The notes under the pieces are model-generated. The model was given only the letters and a program-made list of their open reading frames with translations, was not told the DNA's origin and did not search any database. Positions 7,672-14,817 of a stretch of 21,984 nt of DNA are shown here, in pieces. Every line of letters begins with the position of its first letter. The first letter of the stretch is position 1. Origin of the DNA: JAMOBE01 sp039908285 (GTDB taxonomy: Bacteria; Pseudomonadota; Alphaproteobacteria; Rhodospirillales; Rhodospirillaceae); the NCBI GenBank assembly GCA_039908285.1, contig JAMOBE010000061.1, forward strand, positions 1 through 21,984, written 5' to 3'. The translations under genes and the position numbers were made by a program.

Positions 7672-8897
7672 CGCTTTCCCCCCTTCGTTCGCGCGCGGTC
7701 GAGCACCTGAGCCAGGATGTCCCCCTGGGCGTCCCAACCGTAGCGGCCCAGGGCCGCTCTGTCCACCGTTGGTGACGAGGACAGCGCCCGCTCCACGGCG
7801 GCCGGTACCTCCGCCGCACTGGCGCAGTCATACAGGGCATCACCGACGGCACCGGCGACGGCGTTTGCGATGTCACGGGCCTCATCGCTTTCCGTTGGCA
7901 GGCAGAGGATCGGCCGGCCGGTCGCCAGCAACTCGAACAGCTTGTGCTGGAACAGCGACGACGGACTGCGCACGTAGAGGACCAGACGGGACGCCGTCAA
8001 CCGCCGCCGCAGCTCCGCCAGCGGCAGGTAGTCCCGCAGGTCCAGGCGGCACAGGGAGCGGAGAGGTTCGCAGGCGGCGGCGACGGCGCCCCGGTCGGCT
8101 CCGGCGTAAGCCAAAGTGATTCGTTTCGATGGCGGATCGTTTTCCAACCACGATCGTAGTCCACTCACCAGATCCCGAAGGGCGGCGCCGTCATAGACTC
8201 CCCCCACCAGGGTGAAGATGTCTTCGGGGGTCGCGGCGTCCGGGGGGCTCAGAAACTCAGGCCCGATGCCGCTGTAGACCACTGTCGTTTCGATATCGAA
8301 ATAACGCGCCGTGTCGGCGGCATGCTGGCGCGAGAACACCGTCGCGGCGGCGGCATCGGCGAAGCGGCGGGCCAGGCGGTGGCGCAGCGGCGCCGGTACG
8401 AAGATGCCCCACGGGTCCTTGAGGTCCATCACCCACGGGCAGCCGGCCGCTCGCGCCACCCCTTGCGTGATGGCCCAGGTATCCGTATTGCCGAACGTTC
8501 CCCACGCCACCTCGGGGCGGAAAGACCGGGCCAGCGCGCCCCAGAACGGACGGCTGCCGTCGCGCCAGTCGGTCCGCACGCCCCCCCGCAGGCAGTAGGT
8601 CCCGGCGATCACCGCCTTGCGTAGCGGCGCCGGCACTCTCCCCTCGCGGGCGGCGACCAGCAGGGGCGAGGCCGTTGGAGTGGTGACCAGCCGGAACGGC
8701 CGCCCCCAGTCATGCCGCGACAAGGCCTCGGCCAGGGCTTCCGGACGCACGGTCTCGTCGGCGCCACCGGCCAGAGGCTCGGTCAGCAGCACCACCTGGT
8801 GGCCACGCCGAGCCATGGCTTGCGCGAACTCACGCAGGCGGGTGGCACAGACGTGCGGCGTTTCGGGATGGCACTGGTTGACGAAGACGAGGCGCAT
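7668..8897 (-). CDS. Glycosyltransferase (GT4-like) protein
   Basis: A 409-residue protein with GT-B layout. The N-terminus MRLVFVNQCHPETPHVCATRLREFAQAM is typical of surface-glycan glycosyltransferases. The mid region has WVMDLKDPWGIF and TTVVYSGIGPEFL, and the C-terminal donor domain contains YVRSPSSLFQHKLFELLATGRPILCL. The canonical EX7E motif is not obvious; FQHKLFELLATGRP occupies its place, as in several divergent members. It is the first gene of the minus-strand trio and is joined to the next by a 4-base ATGA overlap. Its start is separated by only 79 bases from the divergent Panacea-type gene. The general enzyme class is secure; acceptor and donor are unknown. Confidence 0.83.
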   Translation of the reverse strand: MRLVFVNQCHPETPHVCATRLREFAQAMARRGHQVVLLTEPLAGGADETVRPEALAEALSRHDWGRPFRLVTTPTASPLLVAAREGRVPAPLRKAVIAGTYCLRGGVRTDWRDGSRPFWGALARSFRPEVAWGTFGNTDTWAITQGVARAAGCPWVMDLKDPWGIFVPAPLRHRLARRFADAAAATVFSRQHAADTARYFDIETTVVYSGIGPEFLSPPDAATPEDIFTLVGGVYDGAALRDLVSGLRSWLENDPPSKRITLAYAGADRGAVAAACEPLRSLCRLDLRDYLPLAELRRRLTASRLVLYVRSPSSLFQHKLFELLATGRPILCLPTESDEARDIANAVAGAVGDALYDCASAAEVPAAVERALSSSPTVDRAALGRYGWDAQGDILAQVLDRARTKGGKR

Positions 8898-8916
8898 GGG
8901 TCAGGCGTTCACCATG

Positions 8917-8945
8917 TGGACTTCATACGGCCGACGGTGTAGGAT
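8917..8945 (+). promoter_or_regulatory. Candidate sigma70-type promoter of the antitoxin/toxin pair
   Basis: TGGACT (8917-8922) and TAGGAT (8940-8945) each match four of six consensus positions and are exactly 17 bases apart. Transcription would begin near 8952, about 25 bases before the preferred antitoxin start at 8977. This is a visual match only. Confidence 0.4.
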
Positions 8946-8976
8946 GGGAACCGATTGGAAAACGGTGGGTACGCGC

Positions 8977-9516
8977 ATGTCATCCAGGGTCCAGAGCGTC
9001 TCGGTCGACTCGGTGGCGGATTACCTGCTGATGAAGATCGACCCGGAGGCGGGCGATTCGATCACCAACATGAAACTGCAAAAGCTGCTGTATTACTGCC
9101 AGGGCTGGCACCTGGCAGCCTACGGCGTCCCGTTGTTCAACGCCAGCATCGAGGCGTGGGAGCACGGGCCGGTGGTGAGGGGAGTCTGGGGCCGTTTCAG
9201 CAGGCATGGCCCGCAATCCATCCCGCCGGATGAAGCGCGTCCCGACCGGGCCATGGCCATTCCCGAGCCCATGCGTCGCCTGATCGACGATGTCTGGGAC
9301 CGCTACGGCGAGATGCACGCCTACCGGCTCCGCGACATGACGCATGAGGAAGCGCCGTGGCGGGAGGTTTATCGGGAGGATTGCCGGGATGCCGTCATCC
9401 CGGACGAGGCCATGCGCTTGTTTTTCGACGAGGAGAGTGCGCGTCTTCTCGACGCGGCGGAACTGGGACCGGTCACCGATCCGGCAAGCCTGGAGTGGGC
9501 GAGGACGGCCGGGTGA
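8977..9516 (+). CDS. Panacea-domain (DUF4065, SocA/GepA-like) antitoxin candidate
   Basis: A 179-residue protein with the family hallmark near the N-terminus: SVADYLLMKID, then MKLQKLLYYCQGWHLA, followed by EAWEHGPVVRGVW and a helical region ending in EAPWREVYRED. Panacea proteins (DUF4065) are antitoxins that neutralise unrelated small toxins encoded beside them; SocA of Caulobacter is a relative that acts as an adaptor for ClpXP. Here a 90-residue gene follows directly (TGAATG, no gap), which is the expected antitoxin-toxin order. ATG 8977 is preferred because a promoter-like sequence ends at 8945; ATG 8944 and GTG 8965 are in-frame alternatives. The product is unrelated to the flanking polysaccharide genes. 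Confidence 0.82.
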   Translation: MSSRVQSVSVDSVADYLLMKIDPEAGDSITNMKLQKLLYYCQGWHLAAYGVPLFNASIEAWEHGPVVRGVWGRFSRHGPQSIPPDEARPDRAMAIPEPMRRLIDDVWDRYGEMHAYRLRDMTHEEAPWREVYREDCRDAVIPDEAMRLFFDEESARLLDAAELGPVTDPASLEWARTAG

Positions 9517-9789
9517 ATGCGTGATTTCTTTATTGAACGCAGTCCGTCGTGTGAGCAGTGGGCGGACGGTTCCTCGCTTGGGCTGAAGAAGTGCTACGAG
9601 ACAGCCCTGGCCAAGTTGAGACTCAACCCCAGCAACGGCACGCCCGTTCCTGGTGCGTCTGATGGTCGCCAGACGGTCGTTTATCCCTCCGACCCCATTC
9701 CGGGCTTTCCACAAGTCCAGATTGTCTATCGCGTTTCTGGGGAACGTGTTATCGTCATCGCGTGTCTGGAGGTTCTCCGTCCGTTGTGA
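9517..9789 (+). CDS. Small toxin candidate paired with the Panacea antitoxin
   Basis: A 90-residue protein starting at ATG 9517, immediately after the antitoxin stop, with no ribosome site of its own; translation is probably coupled. The sequence has one N-terminal helix region (LGLKKCYETALAKLRLNP), then strands VVYPSDPIPGF and VQIVYRVSGERVIVIACLEVL. The last block resembles the terminal strands of RelE/ParE-fold toxins, where an arginine or lysine set usually acts in catalysis or gyrase binding. The match is by pattern only and I cannot assign a target. Toxins next to Panacea genes are diverse, so gene order is the stronger evidence. Confidence 0.6.
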   Translation: MRDFFIERSPSCEQWADGSSLGLKKCYETALAKLRLNPSNGTPVPGASDGRQTVVYPSDPIPGFPQVQIVYRVSGERVIVIACLEVLRPL

Positions 9790-9822
9790 AGGGTGGGGAA
9801 GCGCTGTTGATAGGAGGGTGGC

Positions 9823-10260
9823 ATGGAATGGAAAGATTATATTACTGCGGTTGGAACTGTGATCTCTGCACTTTTGGTTATTCGTAGTTGGTCTGTCGCG
9901 CGGCGCAAGGACATGGAGAATGAAAAATTCAAGGCGCGCCTTTCAAGACGTGAAGAGCTTGCAAAAACATTTATTGCTTATAATACAATTATACTAGAGA
10001 CACGTGGAATGTTTGGAGACAGGGAAGATGAGGCCACTTCTACTTGGCTGCGACTTGTTTCTCTTATGTACATCTATGGGAGCACGCAAGAGTACGGCGC
10101 CATGACTGAGTTTGCAGAAGTCTTCTATGGAAATGTCCACAAACTTAGCAAGACTGAGCAGATTGTTGCGGCAAATATTGCTTTGAATAAACTCAAGAAC
10201 ATTCTTATTCCTTCGGTTCGTTCGGAGCTTGGTTTCGAGCTGATCGAACTTCCTGCTTGA
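9823..10260 (+). CDS. A+T-rich orphan gene, membrane-anchored protein of unknown function
   Basis: A 145-residue protein with a well-placed AGGAGG ribosome site (9812-9817) and ATG at 9823. Residues ~5-22 (DYITAVGTVISALLVIRSW) form a single N-terminal membrane span, followed by a charged helical stretch (RRKDMENEKFKARLSRREELAK) and a mainly helical C-terminal domain. The codon use is visibly A+T-rich and unlike every neighbour, which points to recent transfer. The layout (N-terminal anchor, short cytoplasmic helical domain) is common among small accessory proteins in defence and phage-derived islands, but I do not recognise the family. It lies 33 bases after the toxin candidate on the same strand, and its stop abuts the broken HEPN gene. 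Confidence 0.7.
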   Translation: MEWKDYITAVGTVISALLVIRSWSVARRKDMENEKFKARLSRREELAKTFIAYNTIILETRGMFGDREDEATSTWLRLVSLMYIYGSTQEYGAMTEFAEVFYGNVHKLSKTEQIVAANIALNKLKNILIPSVRSELGFELIELPA

Positions 10261-10264
10261 TGCT

Positions 10265-10339
10265 TCATGTTTTCGCGTAGCCCTCGATCCTTTCGATGCA
10301 GGCGAGAATGTGATCCAGATAGAGCCGATCGTCCTTCAA
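10265..10339 (-). pseudogene. Truncated HEPN-domain (HepT-like, DUF86) gene remnant
   Basis: A TTG start overlapping the MNT stop (TTGA) opens a 24-codon frame reading KDDRLYLDHILACIERIEGYA and ending at a TGA after KT. This matches the beginning of HepT-like HEPN toxins, which normally run to about 110-140 residues and carry an RX4-6H motif further on; that part is absent. The break point coincides with the stop of the A+T-rich plus-strand gene, so the rest was probably replaced when that gene arrived. The same 24 codons lie in frame with the run-on of the asparagine-synthase-like gene, by coincidence. Confidence 0.65.
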
Positions 10340-12676
10340 AGCGGGACCGCCTCTGCCAGGACGCGATCGCGCAGGAGGGGGTGGAGGGAGCGTTCGGTCA
10401 CGACGTCCACGGGGCGGCCCAGCAGGTCCTCGAGATCCTGTTTCAGGGCTACGTGGTCGAGGAGGGACCTGTCGGGCTCCATCACCACCAGGAAATCGAT
10501 GTCGCTGTCTCGGCGGAGGTCTCCGCGGGTGGCGGATCCGAAGACGCGGATGGAGATGGCGCCGTGGAGCGCGGCGGTGCGGGCGATCTCGGCGCGGCGT
10601 GTGACCAGCTCGTGGGCCAGGGGCATTTTCGTCGTCCTTTATGGCGTATAAGAACAACAAGTAAGAAAAGACGTGAGGGCCTGAGGCCCTCACACTCCCC
10701 ATTAATTGGTGCGCTATACAAAAATGGGGAGCACGAGGGGCCGACTGGCCCCTCGTTCTTATTCTTACTTGCTTTAACACGAACACATCATACTTCACCA
10801 TCGCTCGCGCTTTCTCGACAACATGCGTGCGCCACAGCCCGGCGATCATCGGCTTCCACAGCACCGGACCAAGGCCAGTCTCTCCAGCGCGGACACGGGC
10901 GGCGGCGCGGCGCCACCAGCGGGCATCCCACACCGGGTCGGAAGCGAAGGCCGGGTCGTGGAACACCGCCTCCGCCAGGTCGATGAGGCCACCGTCGCGG
11001 AACCACGCGTCGTGGGGCGGGACGAAGCCCTGCTTGTTCCAGCGGGTGCGGATGGGCTCGGGCAGGAGGCCGCGCAGGGACTCGCGCAAAAGCCGCTTGG
11101 TCTGCGCACCCCCCATCAGGGTCGAGGGCGCCACCGACAGGGACAACTCGATCAGCCGGTGATCGCAGAACGGCAGCCGCACCTCGCGCGAGTGGGCCAT
11201 GGAGTTGCGGTCACCATACCGCAGCAGGGTGGTCAGAAACCCGTCGAAGGAGTCCCGCCGCAAGGTCTCGGCCAGCGGACTCAACCCACTCTCACCGATA
11301 GACTGCCCGGTCTCCGCCAGCACGGCGCGGGCGGCGTCGGCGCGCAGGCCGAAGGCCAGGTCGCTGCCGCGTCCGGAAAGCCTGGCCAGGGTGCGGCGGA
11401 ACGGCAGCCGGCGCTTCCACTCCTGATCGCGCATGGACAGGGCCAGGGGATAGCGGGCGCGGATGGCGGCCTCCTCCCCGGCGCGGGCGGCGGGGGGGAG
11501 GCTCGCCAGGTAGGCGGCGAAGTACTGCTCATAGCCGCCCAGCACCTCGTCGGCGCCCTGGCCGTCCAGCAGCACGGTGATGCCGGCCTCGGAGGCTAGG
11601 CGGAACACGCACCACTGGGCGTACTGACTGGCACTGTCCACCGGCAGCTCGTTCTTCCACAGGAAGTCGGCGATCTCGTCGGCGAAGCGGGCCGGACTGG
11701 GCTCGACGCGGTGGATGGTGGCCCGGGTCGCCGTCGCCACCTGGTCGGCGAACGGTCCCTCGTCGCTCGCGGCACCAGGGAAGCGCCCGTTGAACACATG
11801 ATAGTCCGGGTCCCGTCCCACCAGGTTACGGACGATGCAGACGATGGCGCTGGAGTCGAGCCCCCCCGACAGGCACGAGCCCAGCGGCACGTCGGAGCGC
11901 AGCCGCAGCCGCACCGAATCGACGAGGGTCTCGCGGAACCGGACCACCGCCTCGGTATCGGAGAGGCTGGCGTACTCGGGCCTGGACCCGGGGGTCCAGT
12001 AGCGCTCGGCCCGCCAGGCCAGGGTGTCCAGGTCGAGGGTCAGACGCTCGCCGGGCAGAAGCTGGCGGATGCCGGGGAACACGGTGTCGCGGCCATGGTC
12101 GAGTCCCCGTGGCGGCGTGCGCAGGAAGCGGGCCACCGCCACTCCGTCGGGCGCGGCCTCCAGGTGGGACAGGGCAAGCAGTGCCTTGTACTCGGAGGCG
12201 AAGGCGAACGCGCCACCGCCGTCGGCGAACAGGAACGGCTTCTCGCCGAAGCGATCGCGAGCACAGAACAGGGTCCTCGTCCGCCGATCGAGAATGGCGA
12301 AGGCGAACATGCCGTTGAACTCGTCGACGCAGGCCGGCCCCAGGACGCGGTAGGCGGCGAGGATCACCTCGGTATCGCTGGCACTGGACAGGTGGATGCC
12401 GTGCTCCATGGCCAGGCGCGCCGCGATCTCGCGGTAATTGTAGATCTCGCCATTGAAGACGATCACCAGGTCGCCGGAGGGATGGACCATCGGCTGGTGT
12501 CCGGCCTCCGACGTGTCGATGATCGAGAGCCGCCGATGCCCAAGGGCCACACATCCATCGGGCGCCGTCCAAAGCCCGGAGTCATCCGGGCCACGGTGAG
12601 CCATCAGGGCGGTCATGGCCTGGACCGCCCCCGCATTGACAGGACGCGTGGCGATCAGGCCGGCGATGCCGCACAT
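10265..12676 (-). CDS. asnB: Glutamine-dependent asparagine-synthase-like amidotransferase with run-on 3' end
   Basis: The N-terminal class II glutaminase begins MCGIAGLIA with the nucleophile Cys2, and carries FNGEIYNYREI and the SDTEVILAAY region. The synthetase domain has the ATP-pyrophosphatase loop SGGLDSS at 270-276 and LLDGQGADEVLGGYEQYF. In surface-glycan loci such proteins convert sugar carboxylates to amides (WbpS-like role, family knowledge). The conserved domain ends near residue 625 (LWRTHVVEKARAM). After that the frame has no stop: it crosses the inverted-repeat block at 10658-10771, overlaps the MNT gene out of frame and ends at 10265, giving 803 residues with a low-complexity Arg/Pro-rich tail. 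I checked the frame codon by codon across 10643-10801 and found no stop. The functional protein is probably ~630 residues. It overlaps the upstream gene by 22 bases. Confidence 0.85.
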   Translation of the reverse strand: MCGIAGLIATRPVNAGAVQAMTALMAHRGPDDSGLWTAPDGCVALGHRRLSIIDTSEAGHQPMVHPSGDLVIVFNGEIYNYREIAARLAMEHGIHLSSASDTEVILAAYRVLGPACVDEFNGMFAFAILDRRTRTLFCARDRFGEKPFLFADGGGAFAFASEYKALLALSHLEAAPDGVAVARFLRTPPRGLDHGRDTVFPGIRQLLPGERLTLDLDTLAWRAERYWTPGSRPEYASLSDTEAVVRFRETLVDSVRLRLRSDVPLGSCLSGGLDSSAIVCIVRNLVGRDPDYHVFNGRFPGAASDEGPFADQVATATRATIHRVEPSPARFADEIADFLWKNELPVDSASQYAQWCVFRLASEAGITVLLDGQGADEVLGGYEQYFAAYLASLPPAARAGEEAAIRARYPLALSMRDQEWKRRLPFRRTLARLSGRGSDLAFGLRADAARAVLAETGQSIGESGLSPLAETLRRDSFDGFLTTLLRYGDRNSMAHSREVRLPFCDHRLIELSLSVAPSTLMGGAQTKRLLRESLRGLLPEPIRTRWNKQGFVPPHDAWFRDGGLIDLAEAVFHDPAFASDPVWDARWWRRAAARVRAGETGLGPVLWKPMIAGLWRTHVVEKARAMVKYDVFVLKQVRIRTRGQSAPRAPHFCIAHQLMGSVRASGPHVFSYLLFLYAIKDDENAPGPRAGHTPRRDRPHRRAPRRHLHPRLRIRHPRRPPPRQRHRFPGGDGARQVPPRPRSPETGSRGPAGPPRGRRDRTLPPPPPARSRPGRGGPALKDDRLYLDHILACIERIEGYAKT
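10336..10626 (-). CDS. MNT-domain minimal nucleotidyltransferase (MntA-like antitoxin)
   Basis: A 96-residue protein with the nucleotidyltransferase motif VFGSATRGDLRRDSDIDFLV, fitting the GSX10DXD signature, followed by a helix (DHVALKQDLEDLLGRPVDVV) and RDRVLAEAVPL. MntA proteins are antitoxins that transfer AMP to a tyrosine of their HEPN partner and so inactivate it. Here the partner, normally the next gene, survives only as a 24-codon fragment, so this gene is an orphan. ATG 10626 has an AAGGA sequence about 10 bases upstream. It overlaps, in another frame, the run-on 3' part of the upstream asparagine-synthase-like ORF. Confidence 0.82.
   Translation of the reverse strand: MPLAHELVTRRAEIARTAALHGAISIRVFGSATRGDLRRDSDIDFLVVMEPDRSLLDHVALKQDLEDLLGRPVDVVTERSLHPLLRDRVLAEAVPL
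10658..10771. terminator. Nested inverted-repeat block, candidate bidirectional terminator
   Basis: Two perfect hairpins are held within a 10-bp outer inverted repeat (CAAGTAAGAA at 10658-10667, TTCTTACTTG at 10762-10771). Hairpin A is at 10673-10693 (GTGAGGGCC-TGA-GGCCCTCAC); read on the minus strand it is followed by GTCTTTTCTT. Hairpin B is at 10734-10755 (CGAGGGGCC-GACT-GGCCCCTCG); read on the plus strand it is followed by TTCTTATTCTT. Between them is another inverted repeat (CTCCCCATT at 10695-10703, AATGGGGAG at 10723-10731). Each outer hairpin looks like an intrinsic terminator in one direction. The block might instead be a small mobile element. Confidence 0.65.
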
Positions 12677-14691
12677 GGTCTTGTCGTGTCTTCATATGCA
12701 TCGTCGAAAGTCCCCGGACTTTCGACGATGCCGCGCTCAATCGCCGCGCGGCCTCCGGCCTTGGCTCTCGGCGCAGGGGCGCCGGCCCGCGTCGCGGGCT
12801 CGGCTTCTCGAAAATCTGAAGATTTTCGAGAAGCCGTGTCACGCCAGGCGTCCAGCACCAGCAGCGCCCAGACCTTCAGCGAGTGGTCCCGCAGTCCCCG
12901 CTGGTGCTCGGCGAGAAGGCGCGCCACCGGCTCCCAGACCAGGCCCAGCGCCGCCATGCGCTCGGCCGTGAGGCGCTCGCGCACCAGGGGGGCCAGGTCG
13001 CCCTTGAGCCACAGGCCCATGGGCGGGTTGAAGCCCACCTTGGGCCGATCGACGATGGCGGCCGGCAGCAGCCGCCGCGCCACCGCCTTCAGCAGGGTCT
13101 TCTTGCCGGCGGCGAAGCGCACCATCGGGGCGATGCGGCCCACCGCCTCGATCAGGCGATGGTCGATCAGGGGCAGGCGAAGCTCCAGGGCGTGGTCCAT
13201 ACTCATGGCATCGCCATAGGCCAGCAGGTTGCCGGGCAGGAACGAGACCAGGTCGGTCTGCTGCATGGCGTCCAGGGGATCGGCCGACGGCGCCGAGCGA
13301 TACAGGTCGGCGATGGGGCTCGACGGCGGCGCGGAAAGGCCCAGCAGATCACGCCGCTCCTCGGGGGTGAAGTACTCGACCCAGCCGGCGTACATGTCGG
13401 GATCGGGGCGATTGGCCCCGGCCAGGAACTCGCGGGCGCGGCGCAGGGAGTGGCGACCGCCGCTGCTCTCGGGGATCAGGCCGGTCAGCGGCGCGATCAC
13501 CCCCCGCCGCAGCCACCCCGGCACGGCCTGGCGATAGCGGCGGGCCAGCAGGCCACCCTCATAGCGGGGATAGCCGGCGAATACCTCGTCGCCGCCGTCG
13601 CCCACCAGGGCCACGGTGACGTGCTCGCGGGCCTTGCGGGACAGATCGTCGATCAGCAGCGCCGTCGGATTGCCGAACGGCTCGCCGAAGCGCTCCACCA
13701 GGGTGGGCAGCAGGCCGGCGAGGCTCGGGCTGGCGGGCAGTTCGGTGTGGAGGCTGCCGATGTGCTCGGCCACCGCCCGGGCCGGCTCCCGCTCGTCATA
13801 GGCGGCGGTGTCGAAGGTCATGGTGAAGGTGCGCACCGGCGGCGCGCCGATCCGCCGCGCCTCGGCGGCCATGGCGGCGGCGATGGTCGAGCTGTCGATG
13901 CCCCCCGACAGGAAGCAGCCCACCGGCACGTCGGACACCATCTGCTCCACCACCGCCCGGCGCACCAGCGGCAGGATCTCCTCCACCGCCTCGTCCACCG
14001 AGGGATGCCGGTCGCCGGTATAGGCGGGCCGCCAGTAGGGAGCGACCGCGACCCCCTGGCCGGCCCGCCAGCGCAGGAGGCACCCCGGCGGCAGCTTGGC
14101 CATGCCGGCGTGGATGGTGCGCGGGGCCGGCACATAAAGGCAGGCCAGGTACTGGGACAGGGCCTCGGCGTCGATGCCGAGGTCGATGCCGGGATGGGCG
14201 CGCAGGGCGTGGATCTCGGACGCGAAGGCCAGGCCGCCGTCGGGCAGCGCCGCGTACACCAGCGGCTTGATGCCGAGACGATCGCGGGCCAGCAGCATCT
14301 CGCGCCGCTCCCGGTCCCACAGGGCGAAGGCGAACATGCCACCGATCCGAGGGAGGGCCGCCACCCCCTCCCGCCGCAGCAGGATCAGCAGGACCTCGGT
14401 GTCGCTGGTGGAGTGGAAGGTCTCGCCGACGGCCTCCAGGTCGGCCCGCAACTCCCGGTAGTTATAGATCTCCCCGTTGAAAGCGATGACGAAGCGCCCA
14501 CAGGACGACACCATGGGTTGAGCCCCACCCGGGCTGAGGTCGATGACCGCCAGCCGCCGGTGAACCAGCCCGACACCCGTCTCCGCGTCCCGCCACAGCC
14601 CCTCTCCGTCCGGCCCACGGTGGGCCAGCCGCTCCCGCATGGCCGCGAGAACGGAGGGTTCGGCGCTGGTGCTACCGGCTATGCCGCACAT
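12655..14691 (-). CDS. asnB: Glutamine-dependent asparagine-synthase-like amidotransferase
   Basis: A 678-residue protein with Cys2 as glutaminase nucleophile (MCGIAGSTSA), AHRGPDGEGLW, FNGEIYNYREL, and the ATP-pyrophosphatase loop SGGIDSS at 262-268, followed by GDGGDEVFAGYPRY. The two domains together release ammonia from glutamine and attach it to an adenylated carboxylate. The context of glycosyltransferases suggests the substrate is a glycan carboxyl group rather than free aspartate (inference). The normal family end is near residue 617 (VWALLVLDAWRDTA). The last ~60 residues come from a double-palindrome insertion at 12699-12836, which extends the frame to overlap the next gene's start by 22 bases. 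It is the first gene of the asparagine-synthase-like pair and is divergent from the small-peptide array. Confidence 0.88.
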   Translation of the reverse strand: MCGIAGSTSAEPSVLAAMRERLAHRGPDGEGLWRDAETGVGLVHRRLAVIDLSPGGAQPMVSSCGRFVIAFNGEIYNYRELRADLEAVGETFHSTSDTEVLLILLRREGVAALPRIGGMFAFALWDRERREMLLARDRLGIKPLVYAALPDGGLAFASEIHALRAHPGIDLGIDAEALSQYLACLYVPAPRTIHAGMAKLPPGCLLRWRAGQGVAVAPYWRPAYTGDRHPSVDEAVEEILPLVRRAVVEQMVSDVPVGCFLSGGIDSSTIAAAMAAEARRIGAPPVRTFTMTFDTAAYDEREPARAVAEHIGSLHTELPASPSLAGLLPTLVERFGEPFGNPTALLIDDLSRKAREHVTVALVGDGGDEVFAGYPRYEGGLLARRYRQAVPGWLRRGVIAPLTGLIPESSGGRHSLRRAREFLAGANRPDPDMYAGWVEYFTPEERRDLLGLSAPPSSPIADLYRSAPSADPLDAMQQTDLVSFLPGNLLAYGDAMSMDHALELRLPLIDHRLIEAVGRIAPMVRFAAGKKTLLKAVARRLLPAAIVDRPKVGFNPPMGLWLKGDLAPLVRERLTAERMAALGLVWEPVARLLAEHQRGLRDHSLKVWALLVLDAWRDTASRKSSDFREAEPATRAGAPAPRAKAGGRAAIERGIVESPGTFDDAYEDTTRPCAASPA
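12699..12836. repeat. Double-palindrome insertion element inside the 3' end of the amidotransferase gene
   Basis: A perfect palindrome with 15-bp arms and a 2-base centre lies at 12699-12730 (arm CATCGTCGAAAGTCC). A second with 17-bp arms and a 2-base centre lies at 12801-12836 (arm CGGCTTCTCGAAAATCT). Between them are 70 bases of very GC-rich sequence with further short inverted repeats. The paired palindromes at both ends are typical of small non-autonomous repeat elements. It is translated in frame as the C-terminal tail of the amidotransferase (SRKSSDFREAEP... to ...VESPGTFDD). Confidence 0.7.
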
Positions 14692-14770
14692 GAGGGAGTG
14701 TACACGTCGCCGATCCGATCAACGCCGGATATAGGTTGCGGAGAGACGGGGAGTGATCCAGATTGCGGCC

Positions 14771-14796
14771 GCCGGCCGGGAATAGGCCCGGCCGGC
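14771..14796 (+). other. 5' leader hairpin of peptide unit 1
   Basis: Perfect 10-bp stem (GCCGGCCGGG / CCCGGCCGGC) with a 6-base loop. It ends 10 bases before the AGGAG ribosome site. The matching hairpins in units 2-4 lie at 15021-15046, 15269-15294 and 15517-15542; units 2 and 4 have one mismatch in the stem. Confidence 0.8.
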
Positions 14797-14817
14797 AAAC
14801 CAGAAAGGAGAGTCACG

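Noticed and set aside
14771..14817. Riboswitch or leader-peptide attenuator upstream of a larger gene
   Set aside because: No plus-strand gene follows the array; the next gene is convergent, so the small ORFs are themselves the only possible products.
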